NCBI RefSeq assembly: GCF_019857225.1
Contig: NZ_JAFJSY010000007.1
Coordinates: 1-64,000, forward strand
DNA from: Streptomyces plumbidurans
GTDB taxonomy: Bacteria > Actinomycetota > Actinomycetes > Streptomycetales > Streptomycetaceae
Direction: 5' to 3'
DNA: 64,000 nt
Of this stretch, positions 42,538 to 51,509 are shown piece by piece. The notes below the pieces were generated by a model. That model was not told the DNA's origin. It did no database searches and worked only from the letters and a program-made list of their open reading frames with translations. The position numbers and the translations under genes are program-made. Every line of letters begins with the position of its first letter. Position 1 is the first letter of the stretch.

Positions 42538-43470
42538 ATGCGGCGCACGGATATCGCGGGAGACGACGGCCAGTGGTCAGGTCTGGCCCTGGAGGTGCGG
42601 TCGCCTCGGCGACCGGGGCTGTGCCTGTTCACCGCGGAGCGCCGCCTGCTGCTTGTTCAGGAGTCGCGGCCGGTGCTTCTCGCCGTGGTCGACGAGGACA
42701 ACTACGGGGTGGAGTTCTGGCGTACCGACGCCTACCGCTCACTCGTCCCGCCGTTGCGGGCCGACACGGCACGGGCGCTGGGCGGCCAACTCGACCGCTG
42801 GGCTCACCGGTTCGCACAGCAGCTGCTCGACGCCCCGGACGGCCCTCTGCACGAGGGACGATGGCTGCTCACACGCGAGAGCCTGCTCCTGCGCTGGAAC
42901 CACCTCCGCGCCCCGGAGGCCGAGTACTGGAACGGCATGCTCGTCGAGGGCCATCCGGACGGGTACATCGACTGGTTCGTCCATTCCGGCTCGTGGGAGA
43001 TCCTTCCGCTGCGCCCGATGCCCGCCGCGGACGACGGCCGGGTGAAGGCGTACCGCAAGCAGGCCCGTGACGGCACGCTCCCGCCCGTTCTGCTGTGGTG
43101 GGTCAGCGGACTGGACTGCCATCTCATCCTCGACGGTCACGCACGGCTCGCAGCGGCGATCGCCGAGTCGACAACACCCCCACTGCTGGAAGTGCAACGT
43201 GCGGCACCGAGCGACGAGGTGGCCGCGGAGACCGAACAGGCGGTGCATCACTACGAGGCCGAACTGACCCGCTTCGCCGAACTCCGCACCCTCCACGGCA
43301 CCGCGGTCCCGGACGGCGCCGCCATCGCGGGCCCCAGCCTCGCCCACCGCCTCCAGGCCCTGCACACGGCACAACGCCCCACATGGGCCTGGCCACTGCC
43401 CGGCGGCGCAGTTGAGTGGAAGCGCGTCGCGCGCGATGTGACCGCCGGACGGAAGTGGGATGCGTCGTGA
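42538..43470 (+). CDS. Conserved protein of unknown function, possible ParB-like segment
   Basis: 310 residues from the ATG at 42538; a GTG at 42490 would overlap the kinase gene by 29 bp. The first half has many conserved Trp residues (WHLR-type segments such as LLRWNHLRAPEAEYWNGMLV and DWFVHSGSWEILPLR). Residues about 195-235 (LLWWVSGLDCHLILDGHARL AAAIAE) look like the DGHxRLxAA motif of ParB/sulfiredoxin-fold proteins. There is no signal peptide or membrane segment. I do not recognise a function. Confidence 0.7.
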   Translation: MRRTDIAGDDGQWSGLALEVRSPRRPGLCLFTAERRLLLVQESRPVLLAVVDEDNYGVEFWRTDAYRSLVPPLRADTARALGGQLDRWAHRFAQQLLDAPDGPLHEGRWLLTRESLLLRWNHLRAPEAEYWNGMLVEGHPDGYIDWFVHSGSWEILPLRPMPAADDGRVKAYRKQARDGTLPPVLLWWVSGLDCHLILDGHARLAAAIAESTTPPLLEVQRAAPSDEVAAETEQAVHHYEAELTRFAELRTLHGTAVPDGAAIAGPSLAHRLQALHTAQRPTWAWPLPGGAVEWKRVARDVTAGRKWDAS

Positions 43471-43607
43471 GCAAGGGCAAGGCCTGATCGTCATTCAAAG
43501 ATCACGCCGACGCGGCGCTCCGTGTCGGCGGTGGTTTCCGGTCGGCGGCGGTTTCAGTCGATGCCGGGCGACCATGGCCGACACGGGCGTCACCTCCGAG
43601 CGGAGCC

Positions 43608-43823
43608 CTACTCGTTCCCGCGGTCCATGACGCGGCGGGCCGCCTCGGCCTCCGCCGCCGGCGGGGACAACTCGTCCAGCGTGTCCAGCTCGTCGTCCGT
43701 TTCCAGCTCCCTCTCCCATGCCGCAGCGAGGTCTTCCTGCTCCTCGCGCGGCCTGGCGCCGACGGCCTCCCGGTGCTCCGGATCAAGGGCTGCCAGGAAT
43801 CGTTCGACCGTATCCGTCGTCAT
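43608..43823 (-). CDS. Small acidic protein of unknown function
   Basis: 71 residues from the ATG at 43823, with a near-ideal AAGGAGG ribosome site at 5 nt. Highly acidic and helical: EEQEDLAAAWERELETDDEL, ending in a RRVMDRGNE basic patch. No family recognised. The strong ribosome site supports a real gene. Confidence 0.65.
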   Translation of the reverse strand: MTTDTVERFLAALDPEHREAVGARPREEQEDLAAAWERELETDDELDTLDELSPPAAEAEAARRVMDRGNE

Positions 43824-43946
43824 ACGGTCCTCCTTGTCACGGACAACAGGAAATGGTGCCACCCTGCGCCAGCATGGCTGAAGCTACGACGCCTGGCCAC
43901 CCGACGGCTGCTGGAGCAAGCCGACGGGCACAGGGGAGCCAACCGA

Positions 43947-44180
43947 TCAATGCGAGCCGTTGTCGCGGTCCCGCAGCGCGCTCACACCCGTGGAATCGGC
44001 GAAGTGGTGGTAGGCGTGAGCCTGCCGGCGCGCATCGCGAAAACCCTGGGTGGCCGTCGCTTCGATCTGATGCGTGTCAGCACTGCTCGGCATCCGCCGC
44101 CGCTCCCGGCGTACGAGCACGGTGATCGCAGCGCTGAGAACGGCTGCCACGGCCGCGACGGCGAGTAGCACGTAACCCAT
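43947..44180 (-). CDS. Small single-helix membrane protein
   Basis: 77 residues from the ATG at 44180, with GGGGGA close upstream. An N-terminal helix (GYVLLAVAAVAAVLSAAITV) is followed by the basic stop-transfer VRRERRR and a cytoplasmic His/Arg-rich tail. Function unknown. It is divergent from the protease gene. Confidence 0.6.
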   Translation of the reverse strand: MGYVLLAVAAVAAVLSAAITVLVRRERRRMPSSADTHQIEATATQGFRDARRQAHAYHHFADSTGVSALRDRDNGSH

Positions 44181-44469
44181 TTGTCCCCCGTATGCCTCTC
44201 GGGCCGTCGTGACGGTGACCCTGGTTCCACTCGCCGACCGCCAACCGATCAAGCGTACCCATCAGGTACATGACGTGACCAGGGGCCGTCCGCCTTCGAC
44301 CTCGCCCGTCGAGTACCGCGAGCCGACCAACCCCCTTCCCGCAACTGGTACTTGTGCCCTGAAACCAAACAGCGCGCAATGCACGTCCTCACCACCGACC
44401 ACGGGATGCGACGCCCGTCCGGGCCTCGCCCCACGCCGTTCAGGGTTCAGGTTTCAGGGGGAAGTCGAC

Positions 44470-45270
44470 ATGTCGTTTCGTTCATTCCGTACCGCCAGAT
44501 CCGCACGTGCCGCAACGCGCACCACGGCCGTCGTCACCGCCGCGCTCACGGCGGCCGGGCTCTGGGCCGCGGCCGCCCCCGCCTCCGCGGTGAAGGGCGG
44601 CGGCCCGGCCACGACCAAGGCATGGCCGTACGCCATGCTGATCGAACTCGACGGCAGCCAGTTCTGCGGCGGCACCCTCGTCGCGCCCACCAAGGTGCTC
44701 ACCGCCGGCCACTGCGTGACGAACGCCGGGGACGTCTCCGCGCTGCGGGTCATCGGCGGCCGCACCAAGGTGGACGGCTCGGGCGGCACGGTGCGCAAGG
44801 TGGCCTCCTATCGGCTGGACTCCCGCTACAGCATGCCCGGCTACGCCTACGACGCCGCCGTGCTCACCCTCGACCGGCCGATGCCCTATCGCACCGTCCC
44901 GGTGGCAGGGCCAAAGGACGCGGCTCTGGTCGCAGACGGCCGGACGGCCACCGTGCTGGGCTGGGGACGCACCGGCCCCGAGACCACCGCCACCCGGCTG
45001 AAGCAGGCCGAGCTGGCCCTCTCCCCCGTCGCCGACTGCCAGCCGTACACCGACAGCGAGACCGACCCGGCGGCGATGCTGTGCGGTATGCCGCGGCCGG
45101 GCACCACGGACAGCATCTGCCCCGGCGATTCCGGCGGACCGCTGATCAGCGGCGGCAAGGTCGTCGGCATCGTGTCGTCCGGCAACAAGTACTGCGACGA
45201 GCAGTTCCCGGTGTCGGTCTTCGTCCGCGCCGACTCGGTCGCGGCCGACCTGGGCCTGCACACGTCCTGA
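44470..45270 (+). CDS. Secreted trypsin-like serine protease (S1)
   Basis: 266 residues from the ATG at 44470 with GGGGGAAG upstream. The signal peptide ends APASA and the mature part starts at about residue 38. Catalytic triad: His81 (LTAGHCV), Asp128 (YAYDAAVLTL), Ser221 (CPGDSGGPLI). DSICPGDSG supplies a trypsin-type S1 Asp six residues before Ser, so Lys/Arg specificity is likely. Cysteines fit the usual pairs. It lacks an obvious long propeptide, like Streptomyces griseus trypsin. It is monocistronic. Confidence 0.92.
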   Translation: MSFRSFRTARSARAATRTTAVVTAALTAAGLWAAAAPASAVKGGGPATTKAWPYAMLIELDGSQFCGGTLVAPTKVLTAGHCVTNAGDVSALRVIGGRTKVDGSGGTVRKVASYRLDSRYSMPGYAYDAAVLTLDRPMPYRTVPVAGPKDAALVADGRTATVLGWGRTGPETTATRLKQAELALSPVADCQPYTDSETDPAAMLCGMPRPGTTDSICPGDSGGPLISGGKVVGIVSSGNKYCDEQFPVSVFVRADSVAADLGLHTS

Positions 45271-45384
45271 CGCATCCTCCCTGACCCCGCGTCCTCCCTG
45301 ACCCCGCCCCCTCCTCCCCCCCAGCCGTTACCAGAGCGTAATCAACGACCCACTTGCCAGCCCTCCGACGCGTGTAACACAGTC

Positions 45385-45413
45385 ATGTATGCGCTTACAG
45401 ACAGCGCATACAT
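45385..45413. promoter_or_regulatory. LacI-type operator before the 45-52 kb sugar operon
   Basis: An 11-bp perfect inverted repeat (45385-45395 with 45403-45413) around a 7-bp spacer. It contains TGTATGCGCTTACA (45386-45399), one mismatch from a full LacI palindrome, and AGCGCATACA as a second half-site. It lies 26 bp before the binding-protein start. Nearly the same words occur before the LacI gene at 51453-51486. Confidence 0.8.
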
Positions 45414-45439
45414 CAGCCACGCTCGACGAGGAGCACTCT

Positions 45440-46684
45440 ATGCACCGCGCCGCCGGAACCGCCTCACTCGCCCTCGTGGCGGTGTCCGCCCTCACCCTGT
45501 CCGCATGCGGTGGCTCGGGGGGCAAGGACGTGGGCGCCGACGCGAAGCAGACGCTGACCGTGTGGGCCATGGGGACCGAGGGAGAGAAGCTCGGCGACGT
45601 CGCCAAGGAGTACGAGAAGGCGCACCCCAACGTCACCGTGAAGGTGACCCCGGTCGGCTGGGACGTGGCGCACCAGAAGCTGGTCGCCGCGGCCGCCGCG
45701 GGCAAGCTCCCGGACGTGACGCAGATGGGCTCCAGCTACCTGGGCGAGTTCGCCGACATGGGGGCGCTGGAGCCGGTCGACACCAAGGCCTTCAAGCAGG
45801 GCGGCTTCTTCTCGTCCGCCTGGGATCAGGGCGTCTACGACGGCAAGGCCTACGGCGTTCCCTGGTACATCGACACCCGCGTCCTCTTCTACCGCACCGA
45901 CCTGGCGAAGAAGGCCGGGGTCGACGGCGCCCCCGCCACCATGGCGGACCTCCAGAAGGCGGCCGAGGCGTACCACGACAAGGCCGGGTCCAAGTGGGGT
46001 CTCTCCATCCAGCCGAGCGGACTCGACGCCGTGCAGAGTTTCTACCCCTTCCTCTACTCGGCCGGCGGCGCGATCCTCAACGACGACGGCAAGCCCGTCG
46101 TCAACAGCCCCGCGGCGGTCAAGGCCCTCTCGAACTACGGCAGTTACTACACCAAGGGCCTCAGCGACAAGGTGTTCCGGCCGGGCTACGACGTCACGAA
46201 GGACTTCAACACCGGCGCCGTGCCGATGTTCTTCAGCGGACCATGGATGGTGGGCCTGCTGAACGACAACTACCCCGGACTCAAGGGAAAGTGGGCCGTG
46301 ACCGCCGTACCGGCCGACGAGTCCTCGGTCTCCATGGCCGGCGGGTCCAGTCTCGCCATCTCGGCGGACAGTTCCCACAAGGCCGCCGCGAAGGACTTCG
46401 TCGGCTACCTGACCGGTGCCAAGGGACAGGCCGACTGGTACAAGCGCTCCAAGGACCTGCCCGCCAACACCCGGGCGTGGGAGACGGGTGAGCTCGCCAC
46501 GGACGCGGACATGAAGGTGTTCCGCAAGCAGATGGAGTCCGCGAAGGCGCTGCCCGCCCAGCCGAAGCTGACCGAGATCACCTCGAAGGTCGACGACGCG
46601 ATCGGGTCGGTCACCCAGGGCAAGTCCTCCGCGAAGGCGGCCCTGGACAAGGCGCAGTCCGCGATCGAGAGCCTGGTGGGTTAG
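45440..46684 (+). CDS. Sugar ABC transporter substrate-binding lipoprotein (CUT1)
   Basis: 414 residues from the ATG at 45440 (GAGGAG at 7 nt). Lipobox LSAC with Cys23. MalE-type fold: QTLTVWAMGTEGEKLGDVAK, AAGKLPDVTQMGSSYLGEF, DGKAYGVPWYIDTRVLFYRT, TGAVPMFFSGPWM. It heads an operon with two permeases and a GH1 beta-glucosidase, so the ligand is probably a beta-glucoside oligosaccharide such as cellobiose, sophorose or laminaribiose (inference). A LacI-type operator overlaps the promoter. Confidence 0.92.
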   Translation: MHRAAGTASLALVAVSALTLSACGGSGGKDVGADAKQTLTVWAMGTEGEKLGDVAKEYEKAHPNVTVKVTPVGWDVAHQKLVAAAAAGKLPDVTQMGSSYLGEFADMGALEPVDTKAFKQGGFFSSAWDQGVYDGKAYGVPWYIDTRVLFYRTDLAKKAGVDGAPATMADLQKAAEAYHDKAGSKWGLSIQPSGLDAVQSFYPFLYSAGGAILNDDGKPVVNSPAAVKALSNYGSYYTKGLSDKVFRPGYDVTKDFNTGAVPMFFSGPWMVGLLNDNYPGLKGKWAVTAVPADESSVSMAGGSSLAISADSSHKAAAKDFVGYLTGAKGQADWYKRSKDLPANTRAWETGELATDADMKVFRKQMESAKALPAQPKLTEITSKVDDAIGSVTQGKSSAKAALDKAQSAIESLVG

Positions 46685-46689
46685 TCGGC

Positions 46690-47682
46690 ATGTCTCTTGT
46701 GACCGGATCGGCCGCGCACGACGCGGCCGTCACCAAGACCGGGCGCGGCGGCAGTGCCCAACCGCCGGGCGCGCAACGGCGGTTCGGTGGCCGCCGGCGA
46801 TCACTGGGCCGGAGCAATCTGCACGGCTGGCTGTTCTCCACCCCGTTCCTCGTGCTGTTCGGCGTCTTCATGCTGTTTCCGATCGTGGCGACGCTCTTGA
46901 TGAGCTTCACCGACTTCGGTGTGCGTGACGTCCGCCAGCCGCTGGAGGCGCAGTTCGTCGGCCTGGACAACTACACGAAGCTGTTCGCCGACGACACGTT
47001 CCGCACGGCCCTGTTCAACACCGCCTACTTCGTCGTCGTCGGTGTGCCCCTGACCATCGTGCTCGGCCTGCTGGTCGCGCTGTTGCTGAACAACGGCATC
47101 GACCGGGCCCGCACCTTCTTCCGGGTCGGCTTCTACGCCCCGGTCGTCACCTCGATCGTCGCGGTGGCCGTCGTATGGCGCTTCGTGCTCGACCCGTCGG
47201 ACGGCCTGGTCTCCGGTGTCGCCGCCGAACTCGGCACGAAGGCACCGGACTTCCTCGGCTCCCAGACCTGGGCCATGCCGTCGCTGATCCTGCTGGCGGT
47301 CTGGCGGAACCTCGGCACGGTCATGGTGCTGTTCATCGCCGGGCTGCAGGCCATCCCCGCCGAGGTGCGCGAGGCCGCGCGGCTCGACGGCGCCGGTCCC
47401 TGGCACGAACTGCGGCGCATCACCGTGCCGTTGCTGCGGCCGACCCTGCTGTACGCCACCGTCATCACCACCATCGGCTATCTGAACGTCTTCGAGGAGC
47501 CCTTCGTGATGACGCAAGGAGGGCCGGACAACGGCACGTTGACGGTGTCCCTGGACATGTACCGGGAGGGCTTCAACTTCTTCCACATGGGCTATGCGAG
47601 CGCCATGGCGTACGTCCTGTTCGTGGTGATCATGGCTATCACGGTGCTCCAGCTCCGCCTGCTGAAGGACAACACCCGATGA
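46690..47682 (+). CDS. Sugar ABC transporter permease, MalF type
   Basis: 330 residues. Six helices and the EAA loop PAEVREAARLDGAGPWHELR. It starts 5 bp after the binding-protein stop, with only a weak ribosome site, so coupling is likely. Its stop overlaps the next permease (ATGA). Intact. Confidence 0.92.
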   Translation: MSLVTGSAAHDAAVTKTGRGGSAQPPGAQRRFGGRRRSLGRSNLHGWLFSTPFLVLFGVFMLFPIVATLLMSFTDFGVRDVRQPLEAQFVGLDNYTKLFADDTFRTALFNTAYFVVVGVPLTIVLGLLVALLLNNGIDRARTFFRVGFYAPVVTSIVAVAVVWRFVLDPSDGLVSGVAAELGTKAPDFLGSQTWAMPSLILLAVWRNLGTVMVLFIAGLQAIPAEVREAARLDGAGPWHELRRITVPLLRPTLLYATVITTIGYLNVFEEPFVMTQGGPDNGTLTVSLDMYREGFNFFHMGYASAMAYVLFVVIMAITVLQLRLLKDNTR

Positions 47683-48563
47683 GCGCCCCCACCGCCTCGG
47701 CCCCGGTCAAGTCCGCGCCCGCCGTCCGGCGCCACGAGGGCCGCGTGCGCCGGCCCGCGCTGTATCTCCTCGCCTCGCTGGGCCTGTTGGTGATGGCGGC
47801 GCCGTTCCTGTGGATGGCGCTGTCCGCCTTCAAGACGCGACAGGACCTGACGGCCAGCCCTCCGGTGTGGCTCCCGACGCAGTGGACGCTCGGCAACTTC
47901 CGTGTCCTGCTGGACCAGTTGGACATGCCGCGCTACTTCCTGAACTCGCTGATCGTGGCCGTCCTCGTGACCGTCTGCAATCTGCTGTTCTGCTCGATGC
48001 TCGGCTATGCGCTCGCCAAGCTCGAATTCACCGGCCGCACCAAGGTCTTCGGCACGGTGCTCGCCGCCCTGATGGTGCCGGGCAACCTGCTGATCCTGCC
48101 GCTGTACGTGCTGATGAGCGGGCTGAACCTGATCGACACCTACGCCGGGCTCGTGCTGCCGTTCGCCGCGAGCGCCTTCGGGGTGTTCCTGATGCGGCAG
48201 TTCATGCAGTCGGTGCCCGACGAGCTGCTCGAGGCGGCCAGGATCGACGGCGCCGGCGAGTGGTACATCTTCTGGCGCATCGTCCTGCCCCTGGTCAGAC
48301 CGGCCCTGGCCACGTTGACGATCTTCACCTTCCTCGGCTCGTGGAACAACTTCGTCTGGCCGCTGGTCGCGACCAACGACCCGGGCAAGTACACGCTGCC
48401 GGTCGCGCTGGCGACGTTCGCCAACGACCCCAACCGCACCGTCGCAGGCGGCAACGGCATGCTCATGGCCGGATCGCTGCTGGTGGTGCTGCCCGTCCTG
48501 GCCGTGTTCGCCGTCCTGCAACGCCACTTCACCCAGGGCATCGCCACCGCCGGCCTGAAATAG
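47679..48563 (+). CDS. Sugar ABC transporter permease, MalG type
   Basis: 294 residues, six helices, EAA loop PDELLEAARIDGAGEWYIFW, C-terminal RHFTQGIATAGLK. It forms the channel with the 46690 permease. No ATPase gene follows; a shared MsiK-type protein is expected. Confidence 0.92.
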   Translation: MSAPTASAPVKSAPAVRRHEGRVRRPALYLLASLGLLVMAAPFLWMALSAFKTRQDLTASPPVWLPTQWTLGNFRVLLDQLDMPRYFLNSLIVAVLVTVCNLLFCSMLGYALAKLEFTGRTKVFGTVLAALMVPGNLLILPLYVLMSGLNLIDTYAGLVLPFAASAFGVFLMRQFMQSVPDELLEAARIDGAGEWYIFWRIVLPLVRPALATLTIFTFLGSWNNFVWPLVATNDPGKYTLPVALATFANDPNRTVAGGNGMLMAGSLLVVLPVLAVFAVLQRHFTQGIATAGLK

Positions 48564-48651
48564 CCGCGGCGCACCCGCACATGTACCGGCCCCCGTGCCG
48601 CGACCACGCGCCCGCACGAACCGGCTCCCCTCACACAGACAGAAACGGACG

Positions 48652-49854
48652 ATGACCCACACCTCCCTCCGCTTCCCCGACGGCTTCCTCTGGGGTGCCT
48701 CCACCGCCGCCCACCAGATCGAGGGGAACAACGTCAACAGCGACTGGTGGCGCAAGGAACACGACCCGGCGGCGGGCATCCTCGAACCGAGTCTGGACGC
48801 CTGCGACAGCTATCACCGCTGGGAGCAGGACATGGACCTGCTGGTCCGCCTCGGCTTCACCGACTACCGCTTCAGCGTCGAGTGGGCCCGCATCGAACCA
48901 GCCCCCGGCGCCTTCTCCCGGGCCGAGATCGCGCACTACCGCCGTATGGTGGACGGCGCCCTGGCCCGCGGACTGCGGCCCATGGTGACCCTTCACCACT
49001 TCACCGTGCCGCAGTGGTTCGAGGACCTCGGCGGCTGGACCGCCGACGGAGCCGTGGAGTTGTTCGCCCGCTACGTCGAGAACTGCGCGCCGATCATCGC
49101 CGACGGCGTACGCCATGTGTGCACCATCAACGAGCCCAACATGATCGCCGTCATGGCCGGTCTCGCCAAGCGGGGCGAGCAGGGCTTCCCGCCCGCGGGG
49201 CTGCCGTTCCCCGACCTGGAGACCACCGAAGCGGTGATCGCCGCGCACCACGCCGCGGTCAAGGTGGTTCGGGCCGTCAACGCGGACATCCAGGTGGGCT
49301 GGACCGTCGCCAACCAGGTCTACCAGGCCCTGCCCGGCGCCGAGGAGGTCACCGCCGCCTATCGCCGTCCCCGCGAGGACGTCTTCATCGAAGCGGCCCG
49401 CGGCGACGACTTCATCGGCGTCCAGTCCTACACCCGCACCAGGATCGGCCCCGACGGCCCCGTCACCGCACCCGAGGACGCCGAACGCACCCTGACGCGG
49501 TGGGAGTACTACCCGGCCGCCGTGGGCGAGGCGCTGCGCCACACCGCCGACGTCATCGGCCGCGACATGCCACTGATCGTCACCGAGAACGGCATCGCGA
49601 CCGACGACGACACACGTCGTGTCGACTACTACACGGGCGCACTCGCGGCCGTCGCCTCCGCCGTCGAGGACGGCCTCGACGTCCGGGGCTATCTGGCCTG
49701 GAGCGCCCTGGACAACTACGAATGGGGCTCCTACGCGGCCACGTTCGGCCTCATCGCGGTCGATCCCGTGACCTTCGAGCGCACGGCCAAACCGTCCGCC
49801 GAATGGCTCGGCGGCCTCGGCCGCACCCGCCTGTTCCCGCGCGCCGCCGCCTGA
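48652..49854 (+). CDS. GH1 beta-glucosidase
   Basis: 400 residues from the ATG at 48652. It begins LRFPDGFLWGASTAAHQIEG, the usual GH1 start. Acid/base Glu161 in CTINEPN and nucleophile Glu312 in VTENGIA; YLAWSALDNYEWGSY is the glucone-binding end of the barrel. There is no signal peptide, so it hydrolyses imported beta-glucosides. It is shorter than most bacterial GH1 enzymes (about 450) but complete at both ends. It lies 88 bp after the permease gene and is followed by a strong terminator. Confidence 0.93.
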   Translation: MTHTSLRFPDGFLWGASTAAHQIEGNNVNSDWWRKEHDPAAGILEPSLDACDSYHRWEQDMDLLVRLGFTDYRFSVEWARIEPAPGAFSRAEIAHYRRMVDGALARGLRPMVTLHHFTVPQWFEDLGGWTADGAVELFARYVENCAPIIADGVRHVCTINEPNMIAVMAGLAKRGEQGFPPAGLPFPDLETTEAVIAAHHAAVKVVRAVNADIQVGWTVANQVYQALPGAEEVTAAYRRPREDVFIEAARGDDFIGVQSYTRTRIGPDGPVTAPEDAERTLTRWEYYPAAVGEALRHTADVIGRDMPLIVTENGIATDDDTRRVDYYTGALAAVASAVEDGLDVRGYLAWSALDNYEWGSYAATFGLIAVDPVTFERTAKPSAEWLGGLGRTRLFPRAAA

Positions 49855-49897
49855 CCGCGCCGCCTCGCCCGACGCACCTCCGCGCCTCCCCCGTGCC

Positions 49898-49934
49898 CGG
49901 GAGCCGGTGGGCCCCTGACACCCACCGGCTCCCG
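49898..49934 (+). terminator. Strong terminator between GH1 and the glycoamylase-fold gene
   Basis: Perfect 14-bp stem at 49898-49911 and 49921-49934 (CGGGAGCCGG arm) with a 9-nt loop. It ends the transporter/GH1 transcript, so the next gene needs read-through or its own promoter within about 35 bp. Confidence 0.88.
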
Positions 49935-49967
49935 TCCCGCCGTCCCCCTTCGAGGAGTTGATCCCGT

Positions 49968-51389
49968 ATGAACCGTCGCCGGTTCCTCACGGCCGCCACC
50001 GCATCGGCAGCGGCCGTCGGCGCCACCGGACCCTCCGCCTTCGCCGCCACCGCCTCCGGCGCCCGCACCGGCTCGGACACGGCGCTGCTGCGCACCTGGT
50101 TCGAGGCGACCTACCGTTCGATCACGGCCATGACCACGGAACTCGGCCTGGCCGTCGACAAGATCGACGTCAGCGGCAGCGGCACGCCCGTCCCCTCGCC
50201 GCAGACCTCCCCGACCAACATCGGCTGCGGCCTGTGGTCCACGGTGGCCGCCGCCGGCCTCGGCGTCATCTCCGGCTCGCTCATGCACGAGCGTCTGGGA
50301 CGCGCCGTGGCGACCGTCGAGAGACTGGAGCGGGCTCACGGCTTCTGGTTCAACTGGTACGACGCCCACGACGGTTCGGTGCTGACGACATGGCCGGAGA
50401 GCGGGGACGCCGTCCGGCCGTTCCTGTCCACCGTCGACAACGCCTGGCTGGTCACCGGCCTCAGGATCGCCGCCGACGCCGACCCCGCCCTGCGCCCGCG
50501 CATCGCCCGGCTTCCGGCCGGAGCCGACTGGTCGTACTTCTACACCCCCTACGACGCGGCCGACCCTGTCGCAGGCCCCGGTCAACTCCTCGGCGGCTAC
50601 TGGCCCGACAAGCCCGGCAAGGGCGAGCCCACCGGATTCCACTACGGCGCCCTCAACACCGAACCCCGCATGGCCAGTTACCACGGCATGGCCGACGGCA
50701 CCCTGCCCACCGACCACTACTGGCACCTCTTCCGCACCCTCCTGCCCGGCATGGGGCAGGAGCAGGAACCCGAGGGCGGCTACGTCACCGTGGACGGCGT
50801 ACGCGTCTGGCAGGGCCACTACACCTACCGCGGCCGCAAGCTCGTCCCCACCTGGGGCGGCTCGATGTTCGAGGCCCTGATGGTGCCGCTGTTCGTGCCC
50901 GAACCGGAGTGGTCGCCGCACTCGTGGGGCACCACGCACCGGCGCTACATCCGCAGCCAGATCGAGCACGGTCTGATCGAGGAGAGGTACGGCTACTGGG
51001 GCTTCTCCCCCGCGAGCATCCCCGAGGGCGGCTACCGCGAGTACGGCGTCGACGCGATCGGCATGCAGGAGGACGGCTACAACAGCCTGGGCGTGGTCAC
51101 CCCCCACGCCTCCTTCCTGGCCCTGCCCCTGGCACCGGACGAGGCCGTCGCCAACCTCAGGGGGCTCGACCGCGACTTCGGCGCGTTCGACGACCGCTAC
51201 GGCTTCCGCGACTCCGTCGACGTCACGACGGGCCGCGTCAGCGATGTCGTACTCGCCCTGGACCAGGGGATGATCACCGCCGCCCTGGCGCAGCACCTGT
51301 CCCCCGGACTGCTCCAACGCCCGTTCCGCACAGGCGGGTTCCGCTCCCGGGTGCGGCCGCTGCTGGGCAAGGAGCGCTTCAGCGTCTGA
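49968..51389 (+). CDS. Tat-exported glycoamylase-fold (PF10091/DUF3131-like) protein
   Basis: 473 residues from the ATG at 49968. It starts MNRRRFLTAATASAAAVGAT, a twin-arginine signal ending in AFAA. Residues about 40-210 look like the DUF3131-type first half (NIGCGLWSTVAAAGLGVISG). Residues 210-473 match the glycoamylase-like toroid: TWGGSMFEALMVPLFVPE, RYGYWGFSPASIPEGGYREY, NSLGVVTPHASFLALPLAPD, DRYGFRDSVDVTTGRVSDVV, LDQGMITAALAQHL. This fold includes GH144 endo-beta-1,2-glucanases. A secreted glucan-cutting role feeding the adjacent importer is plausible, but the linkage specificity is not readable. Confidence 0.78.
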   Translation: MNRRRFLTAATASAAAVGATGPSAFAATASGARTGSDTALLRTWFEATYRSITAMTTELGLAVDKIDVSGSGTPVPSPQTSPTNIGCGLWSTVAAAGLGVISGSLMHERLGRAVATVERLERAHGFWFNWYDAHDGSVLTTWPESGDAVRPFLSTVDNAWLVTGLRIAADADPALRPRIARLPAGADWSYFYTPYDAADPVAGPGQLLGGYWPDKPGKGEPTGFHYGALNTEPRMASYHGMADGTLPTDHYWHLFRTLLPGMGQEQEPEGGYVTVDGVRVWQGHYTYRGRKLVPTWGGSMFEALMVPLFVPEPEWSPHSWGTTHRRYIRSQIEHGLIEERYGYWGFSPASIPEGGYREYGVDAIGMQEDGYNSLGVVTPHASFLALPLAPDEAVANLRGLDRDFGAFDDRYGFRDSVDVTTGRVSDVVLALDQGMITAALAQHLSPGLLQRPFRTGGFRSRVRPLLGKERFSV

Positions 51390-51452
51390 CCGGTCGGCGC
51401 GTACGGTCCCACGGGTCCCGTCCCTTGCCCGACCCAGGGGCGGGACCTAAAA

Positions 51453-51486
51453 TGAATGCGCTTACAGTCGTATGCCTGCGCATACC
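51453..51486. promoter_or_regulatory. LacI-type operator before the LacI gene
   Basis: TGAATGCGCTTACA (51453-51466) and TGCGCATACC (51477-51486) repeat the words found before the binding-protein gene at 45386-45412, with the second site about 7 bp farther away. They lie 24-57 bp upstream of the LacI start. Autoregulation, plus control of the 45 kb operon, is strongly suggested. Confidence 0.8.
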
Positions 51487-51509
51487 CGTCGCTTCGGGAG
51501 TCCCTTTTC

